NCBI GenBank assembly: GCA_039105265.1
Contig: JAPFFF010000005.1
Coordinates: 2,341,501 to 2,405,500, forward strand
DNA length: 64,000 bases
Direction of reading: 5' to 3'
DNA from: Tritrichomonas musculus
Taxonomy: Eukaryota > Parabasalia > Tritrichomonadida > Tritrichomonadidae
Within the stretch, counting starts at the first letter, position 1. Every line of letters begins with the position of its first letter. Shown here one piece after another: positions 58,891 to 64,000 of the stretch. The translations under genes and the position numbers were made by a program. The notes under the pieces were generated by a model that was not told where the DNA came from, did no database searches, and worked only from the letters and a program-made list of their open reading frames with translations.

Positions 58891-61404
58891 TTAAACATAC
58901 TGAGAGAAGAAAGAGTAAGAAGTTACAACAAGATCAACTTTCTGAAGTTTGTTCCATTTATAGGCAAATTCGCATTGTTGTGTCACTGCAGGCCAATCCA
59001 TAAAAATTAAGCGAGGTTTAATTTCTTCATCATAAGGGACATCAACTAAAGGTTTGTCTAATTTAAAGGCTTTAAGGAATGGTTGTACTTTCATGTTTTC
59101 ATTCATATTTTGATCTTTATGATAGTTTCCGATTATAAATGCAACCAATTTGGGAGAAACGTTTGGACAAACATCGTCTACGAGAGGTGGGTTGGCTGAG
59201 ATGCCTTGAGCCATGATTAATGCTGATATGATTTCTTTCAAGTGACTGAAAGAAATTCTTTCATCGTTTTCTACAGCTGAAAGGAAAGAGTTCCAAATTG
59301 CGGAATTCGTAAAGTTGAAACGTGATGGGCTTTCAACGATTTTGTTGATTATTTTTGCTTCAAAAAGATCAAGGAATCGTCCTTTTATAATTTTGTTTAT
59401 CGATTCAGAAGCAAATTTATTAAAAGTTTGCATATTCTTTGAAATAACTTCTCTAAAGTCAGCTAAAAGATGATTGAATTCGAAAGTTGCTGTCGAGAAA
59501 CGATTGACAAGGACATCTGTTCGATTGACAAACTTGCTTAAATATTTATCTAATTGATCATTAACAATATCTTGCATGTTATTAAGAAAAGTTTCTGCTT
59601 TGCTTCTGTTGAATTTAAATGTAGTCGAAGCTGAAATTAAGTTGATCTGACCGTAAACAAATGCATAAAGTAAAAATGATAATTGAAGTCGTTTCATTGA
59701 GGTAAGGTTTGGCAATGATGGATATTCTGCAACGAAAACGCTTAAACAAGAATCAAAATGAGTATTTGAAGGATCATCAGCTTCAAGAAAATGAGTGTAT
59801 TGGAACATTGCAACAATAGGGAAGAAAGCTGCTGGAAACATTGGTTCTCCAGTTGTATTTGTAGCATCAGCAAGGAGACTTGGTAATGAAACATTAGCTG
59901 TATTGGTTGGTGAACAATGCTTTAAATGAGGCCAGTCTTGTGTAAGAATGACGTGGAAGAAGTATTCTGGAGATGCTGACATCAATTCCTCATTAGCTTT
60001 ACGAGCTTCTTTATCAGCTTGACTATCAACAATTACTTCATCACTGCTTTCGCTTGATTCATCGTCATCTTTGTGAGTTTCAGTTTTTGGCTTTTCTTGT
60101 TTATTATTATTGTCTTCTCGATGAAAAGAGATCCCTCCATTTTCTTCTTTTTGAGGAGTTTCTCCTTCATGTTTAAATTCAATCTTTGGTTCAACATTGA
60201 TTTCTTTTGTGGAGACTTCACTAGAAGCTGCAGCATTTGCAGCTTCAAGCGATTGAGCTGATTCTTCAACATCTGATTTTCTTCCCTTATGCTTCTTTGA
60301 ATGTTTCTTTGATTGTTTCTTCGAATCACCTTCCTCGTTTTCTGCTTCACCATCTTTTGATTTATCTTTTTCTTTATCTTTATCTTTTTTCTTCTTGTCT
60401 TTCTTCTTTCCTTTCTTCTTTTCGCCTTCTTTTTCATCAGCTCCAGTAGCTTTCATATCTGATTTGGTTTCGGATTCAGCTGTAGTCTCGGCTTTGGTCT
60501 CAGAGGGTGTATCATTTGGTTGATCTTCTGCCTCGCCGGATTCGTGCTTGAAAGTTAGCTTAGGTTCTTCTTCTGTCGTTTCTACCTTTTTATCAGATTC
60601 CTTTGTAAACGAAACGCCTGTTGGTGTTGATGATTCTCGTTTAAATGAAATAGGAGCAGCGCTAGGAGCTCCTGTTTCCAAGCCTATAGAAGATGAGCCG
60701 CTATCATGATCTGTGGGCTTATGTTTATCTTTATCCTTGTCTTTGTCTTTCTTTGATTTTTTCTTTTTATCTTTTTCCTTGTCTTTCTCTTTGTCTTTAT
60801 CCTTTTCTTTATCTTTGTCTTTCTTTGACTTTTTCTTTGATTTTTTCTTCTTTTTCTTTTTATCTTCGCTTTCTTCTTCTTCCTCGTCATTATGCTTTTC
60901 CGAAACATCCCAATCTTTTAATGGGACATGTTTATCAGCTTCACCTAAGAAAGAAATATCGTTCAGATCGTTTCCACCTGCATCAGAAACATCGCTAATT
61001 GGGTGTAGCAAGAAAGTTGCTTCTAAAATGGGAGGGGTTTCTCTTCCACTTTCCATTTCTTTGCTTATTTTAGTAACTTCTTTCGTTCCATAGAATGTGC
61101 AAACATCTATAGTGAGCTTTCCAAAAATTTTTTGTTTGTTATCTGGGAGAAAACGTTTAAGTGTGAGCTTTAGCTTTTTTGGACGAAGAGTTCCATCAGC
61201 TTTGTTGATGAACATTGTGCAAGGAACTTCAAAGTTTGAATTGAAAACCAACACATTACTAGAATTTGGCTTCATCACATCAGTTTCGCCTTTATTATCA
61301 CCTCTCGACCAACTGAATTGAAATTCACTATCAACATTCTGACGAAGATTAATGTTTAGAAGAGACCAAAGGAGACTGCACTTTACTTTTGTCCACTTTA
61401 TCAT
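58891..61404 (-). CDS. NT-C2 domain protein with Lys/Asp-rich middle and dilute-like C-terminus
   Basis: 837 residues. Residues 1-140 look like the N-terminal C2 domain of EEIG1/EHBP1-type proteins (for example NINLRQNVDSEFQFSWSRGD, then LTLKRFLPDNKQKIFGKLTI), a lipid- or membrane-binding beta-sandwich. A long disordered middle (about 175-480) contains KDKDKEKDK runs and repeated I-S/T-FK-R/H-E motifs (about eight copies such as PISFKRESS, VSFTKESD, LTFKHESG). The C-terminal 330 residues are helical with a dilute-like pattern (SFLLYAFVYGQINLISAS, FNNLL-like repeats). Such NT-C2/dilute-like proteins link membranes with the cytoskeleton. The ATG is at 61,402-61,404. The gene looks intact. Confidence 0.75.
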   Translation of the reverse strand: MIKWTKVKCSLLWSLLNINLRQNVDSEFQFSWSRGDNKGETDVMKPNSSNVLVFNSNFEVPCTMFINKADGTLRPKKLKLTLKRFLPDNKQKIFGKLTIDVCTFYGTKEVTKISKEMESGRETPPILEATFLLHPISDVSDAGGNDLNDISFLGEADKHVPLKDWDVSEKHNDEEEEESEDKKKKKKKSKKKSKKDKDKEKDKDKEKDKEKDKKKKSKKDKDKDKDKHKPTDHDSGSSSIGLETGAPSAAPISFKRESSTPTGVSFTKESDKKVETTEEEPKLTFKHESGEAEDQPNDTPSETKAETTAESETKSDMKATGADEKEGEKKKGKKKDKKKKDKDKEKDKSKDGEAENEEGDSKKQSKKHSKKHKGRKSDVEESAQSLEAANAAASSEVSTKEINVEPKIEFKHEGETPQKEENGGISFHREDNNNKQEKPKTETHKDDDESSESSDEVIVDSQADKEARKANEELMSASPEYFFHVILTQDWPHLKHCSPTNTANVSLPSLLADATNTTGEPMFPAAFFPIVAMFQYTHFLEADDPSNTHFDSCLSVFVAEYPSLPNLTSMKRLQLSFLLYAFVYGQINLISASTTFKFNRSKAETFLNNMQDIVNDQLDKYLSKFVNRTDVLVNRFSTATFEFNHLLADFREVISKNMQTFNKFASESINKIIKGRFLDLFEAKIINKIVESPSRFNFTNSAIWNSFLSAVENDERISFSHLKEIISALIMAQGISANPPLVDDVCPNVSPKLVAFIIGNYHKDQNMNENMKVQPFLKAFKLDKPLVDVPYDEEIKPRLIFMDWPAVTQQCEFAYKWNKLQKVDLVVTSYSFFSQYV

Positions 61405-62659
61405 TCAAGATGAAGTTATTAAAAAGTTGACAATCTCTTTTTCAATAAGTACTTTTTATTGTCAAATTAGTGAAATAAAGGTCATTTTTTGAATTTATTC
61501 AAACGATGAATTGATTTTCGCATAAAAAATTTATATAATTCCTCAACAATGAAAATTGGTCACAAAAAGAAAAGCAATAATCTTTTTGACCAAAATCAAT
61601 TGAAAGTTTTAAATTTTATTTAAAACGATAACATTTTACATGAATTTGGCAAAAAATAAAGAATTGAAATAATTTTTTACCAAATTCAAAAAAGACCAAA
61701 TTAATATTGAAAAAGTGGTAATCATATATAGAAAATGAAGCTATTGTATTATCTAATATAGTTTTTAAATATCAAGCAATGCTCTTAAAAAGAAAAATAG
61801 CTTTCTCTAAATTATAGAGTCTAAAAAAGTTACAGATCAATCAAGATTCATATTTTTTTTTTAACAATATACATGTGAAATAAGATATAATAACGTTTAA
61901 TGATGATAATCTTCATTATTTTTTATAAGAATTTTGGCTTGGCTTGTTTCTGTTGTCACTTGGAATTCTGTTCCCTCGATTATCAAATTGTCTATGATTA
62001 TCAAGACCAGAATCAAGGCGGCTATTTCGATTATCATTATATACATGATATCTACAGTTATCATGATCATAATGATGGCTATTATTATAACCACTTCATT
62101 TATCGTAATAATCACTATTTCTTAAAGCAGGACTGAGCTGTCACTGGAGACTGTCTTTTAATCTGTACTTATTGTACTGTTTGTCTTTGCTGTTATTGTT
62201 ATTGATGGTGATGATGAATATTCATCGATGTCTGCCTTTTACTCTTTTGTCTTGATGTCTGGCTGACAAGTTGAGTGAGTTCTTTATAACAACCGTATTC
62301 AGCTTCATCTGAGTAAACTACAACCATGTCGCTTGAGTCTGAGTCGTAGCTGATGTCGAAGCGATGATGCATCAAAATTGTGGAGCAGAAGTTGGCCTGC
62401 TTCTCTTTTCTGTTTTGGAGACTTTTTGGCCTGACTTCTCTGGTCTGCGCTTTTCTATATCTCTGTGCTTCAACAGGTCTCACTTGATTTCTGATTCGGA
62501 GCTTCCAGATTCAGAATGTTTTGTTAGATTGATAATTCCTTACACTCTTGTTTAATAAATATATGCTTATATCTAACTTATTTATTGGAGACTCTTTAGA
62601 GATTTTTTTTTTTTTTGTAAAATATTCAATTTTTTTAATTCAAAAAAATTTTTTATATA
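61405..62659. other. Divergent spacer containing a decayed gene
   Basis: 1.25 kb upstream of TAF6. The left half is A+T-rich. The right half (about 61,890-62,540) holds coding-like sequence on the minus strand described separately. A short T run precedes the TAF6 start. Confidence 0.5.
61890..62540 (-). pseudogene. Decayed host gene on the minus strand, unidentified
   Basis: Several protein-like stretches occur in the minus strand. The first is IEKRRPEKSGQKVSKTEKRS near 62,430. The next is FDISYDSDSSDMVVVYSDEA, then CYKELTQLVSQTS, near 62,300 in another frame. Last is an Asn/Asp/Arg-rich stretch (RNSRLDSGLDNHRQFDNRGN) near 61,990. They are separated by stops and frame changes. G+C is higher than in nearby spacer DNA. 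The composition suggests a disordered Ser/Asp/Asn-rich protein, and no family is recognised. Some stretches could instead be small genes, since the minus-strand frame 62,199-62,483 is open for 94 codons. Confidence 0.45.
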
Positions 62660-63979
62660 ATGTCTCAAGCGACTTACGCGACAATTTCAACAATTGCGCA
62701 ATCGCTCGGGATTTCCCATGTGAAAGAATCTATTGCATCAAAATTAGCGCAAGATATAAATCGTAATATTTTAAAAATTGTTTCGGATTCACTTCAAATG
62801 ATGAGGACTACAAAATCGAAAAGATTAAAAGCCGTACATGTAAATTTAGCTCTCGAATCAAATCATCTTCAACCTCTTTTTGGTTATAACGAAACTGATC
62901 GATTTCAATTGATTAATGCTGGTTGTGTAGACGCGATGGATTTATTAACTTATCAAGACCAGCAAATTTCGGTTGAATCTCTCCAGAAATATGAAAACAG
63001 GCCTTATCCTCTTGATACAAATAACGATATTGTGTGGTTAGCGGTTCAAGGTCACCATATTAATCGAGAAGAAGAACCAGAATCAGAGTCATACGAACAA
63101 AATTACACAGAAAAATCAGACACAAAGCAATATATTCATCAGATGGTCCAAAGGCAAAGATTAGAATCAGATTTTACTATGTCCTCTAAACATTTCATAA
63201 CATATGAACTCAAACTTTATAATCAAACGTCAAGACAACTTTTAATGTCAGGTGAAATAAACGACCGAGAAAAAATGTTGCAATATTTAAAGAAAGAAAA
63301 ATGTTTAGAAACTCTTGTTCCATATTATATCCAATTTGCAGAAACAGAAATGCTTAATGTTAAAAATTTTGAAAAATTATATATCGCTATTTCAGTTCCA
63401 ACAGCTCTATGCCAAAACGATGAAATATCAGTTGACATTTATATGCATCAATTTATCACAATTGCCTTGTCACTTTTAGTTGGCCCTAAAATTTTGCCCA
63501 ATAATTTGGTTGAGCAGTACATTATTCGAGACTATGCAGCAGATCTTTTGAAAATCATTATTGAGAAAAATTTGATCAATTATCCTCGTTTAGAGCCAAC
63601 TATAACAAAACAATTAATTACAATTCTTTTGGATTTAAAGAAAACCCCATCTCAAAAGTATGGTGCACTTGCTGCACTAGAAATGCTTGGTCTTGAAACT
63701 ATTTCTAATTTTGTACTTGAAATTTTACCAACTTTAATCTCCGATCAATCCATAGTAAAGGCTGCTCATTCAAAAAATGCTGAGCAAGTAACACGACTTT
63801 ATGATAAAGCTGTTACTACAGCTGGAATATGTCTACATAATGATACATATAAATCTACTTCAACAGGTAGAAATCCATTAAATCCAAAATCAAGGACAAG
63901 ATATAGACAGATTATGGATACTTTTGGATCCGATCTTTTGACTTATTACATTGATGAATCTGCTCTTTTGTTTATATGA
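62660..63979 (+). CDS. TAF6: TFIID subunit TAF6
   Basis: 439 residues. An H4-like histone fold spans about 1-70 (TYATISTIAQSLGISHVKES, then KSKRLKAVHVNLALES). It is followed by the TAF6-specific link NHLQPLFGY (matching NVEPLYGF of other TAF6 proteins) and the PYPLDTNNDIVWLAVQGH segment (matching PLDVCLKAHWLSIEG). The C-terminal HEAT domain runs from about 215 to 400 (HQFITIALSLLVGPK, RDYAADLLKII, SQKYGALAALEMLGLETISN). TAF6 pairs with TAF9 in TFIID and helps bind core promoters. The gene is complete. The ATG follows a TATATA leader. Confidence 0.93.
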   Translation: MSQATYATISTIAQSLGISHVKESIASKLAQDINRNILKIVSDSLQMMRTTKSKRLKAVHVNLALESNHLQPLFGYNETDRFQLINAGCVDAMDLLTYQDQQISVESLQKYENRPYPLDTNNDIVWLAVQGHHINREEEPESESYEQNYTEKSDTKQYIHQMVQRQRLESDFTMSSKHFITYELKLYNQTSRQLLMSGEINDREKMLQYLKKEKCLETLVPYYIQFAETEMLNVKNFEKLYIAISVPTALCQNDEISVDIYMHQFITIALSLLVGPKILPNNLVEQYIIRDYAADLLKIIIEKNLINYPRLEPTITKQLITILLDLKKTPSQKYGALAALEMLGLETISNFVLEILPTLISDQSIVKAAHSKNAEQVTRLYDKAVTTAGICLHNDTYKSTSTGRNPLNPKSRTRYRQIMDTFGSDLLTYYIDESALLFI

Positions 63980-64000
63980 GTTATTTATATCTTACCTATA

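Noticed and set aside
59900-61100. Several plus- and minus-strand frames of 60-130 codons rich in Phe/Leu/Ser or Lys/Arg
   Set aside because: They are shadows of the Lys/Asp/Glu-rich middle of the NT-C2 protein.
61900-62136. 78-codon plus-strand Tyr/His-rich frame
   Set aside because: The minus strand reads more like protein (Asn/Asp/Arg-rich), and the plus frame is its mirror image.
1-64000. tRNA, rRNA, CRISPR arrays and spliceosomal introns
   Set aside because: No tRNA-like arms, rRNA blocks, spaced repeats or trichomonad-type intron ends (GTAYGT to ACACACAG) were recognised by eye; a tRNA and intron scan would be needed to exclude them fully.

Overview
The window fits a parabasalid (trichomonad) nuclear genome, most likely Tritrichomonas or a close relative. 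Host DNA is very A+T-rich, its genes look intronless, spacers are short, kinases carry Asn/Lys-rich inserts, there are several Sel1-like-repeat genes, and a trichomonad-type Polinton/Maverick is present. The species is inferred from gene content and style, not from a database match.

Region 1 (1 to about 15,343) is the right arm of a Polinton/Maverick, a virus-like DNA element treated here as a fossil. It holds a basic DNA-binding-like protein, a candidate jelly-roll capsid protein, a 2,348-residue fibre-like protein, small ORFs, a double-jelly-roll major capsid protein, a pVI-like small protein, an A32/FtsK-type packaging ATPase, a retroviral-type integrase and a second structural candidate. 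It ends in short direct repeats and a hairpin. The DNA polymerase B and the protease are not in the window, so the element continues to the left. It is visibly richer in G+C than the host. Nearly all its frames are open, with about one break, so the insertion looks young.

Region 2 (about 15,344 to 24,480) is a decaying Sel1-like-repeat locus. The Polinton inserted into one such gene, now a pseudogene. A second, also disrupted, carries a 32-unit Gln-rich minisatellite. A 2.7-kb A+T-rich spacer full of hairpins follows.

Region 3 (24,481 to 64,000) is ordinary gene-dense host chromosome. It contains an EF-hand/WD40 protein, a small possible membrane protein, a ubiquitin-conjugating E2, a 1,761-aa helical protein with a G+C-richer middle, a PROPPIN (Atg18/WIPI-like) autophagy protein, a Mei2-like two-RRM protein, an ARM-like protein, a long coiled-coil protein, a Pro/Gln-rich protein, a CEP131 (centrosome/basal body) homologue, a Ser/Thr kinase, a sugar-transporter-type MFS protein, a two-repeat Myb protein, an intact Sel1-like-repeat protein, an NT-C2/dilute-like protein and TAF6 of TFIID. 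The genes are unrelated single units, often divergent with 100 to 900 bp between them. There is no operon logic.

The most notable finds outside genes are a box C/D snoRNA candidate (38,306-38,371, minus) whose guide resembles the U18/snR18 LSU guide, a cluster of paired TAACGA motifs upstream of the Myb gene, and a short proteasome-beta-like coding fossil at 58.6 kb.
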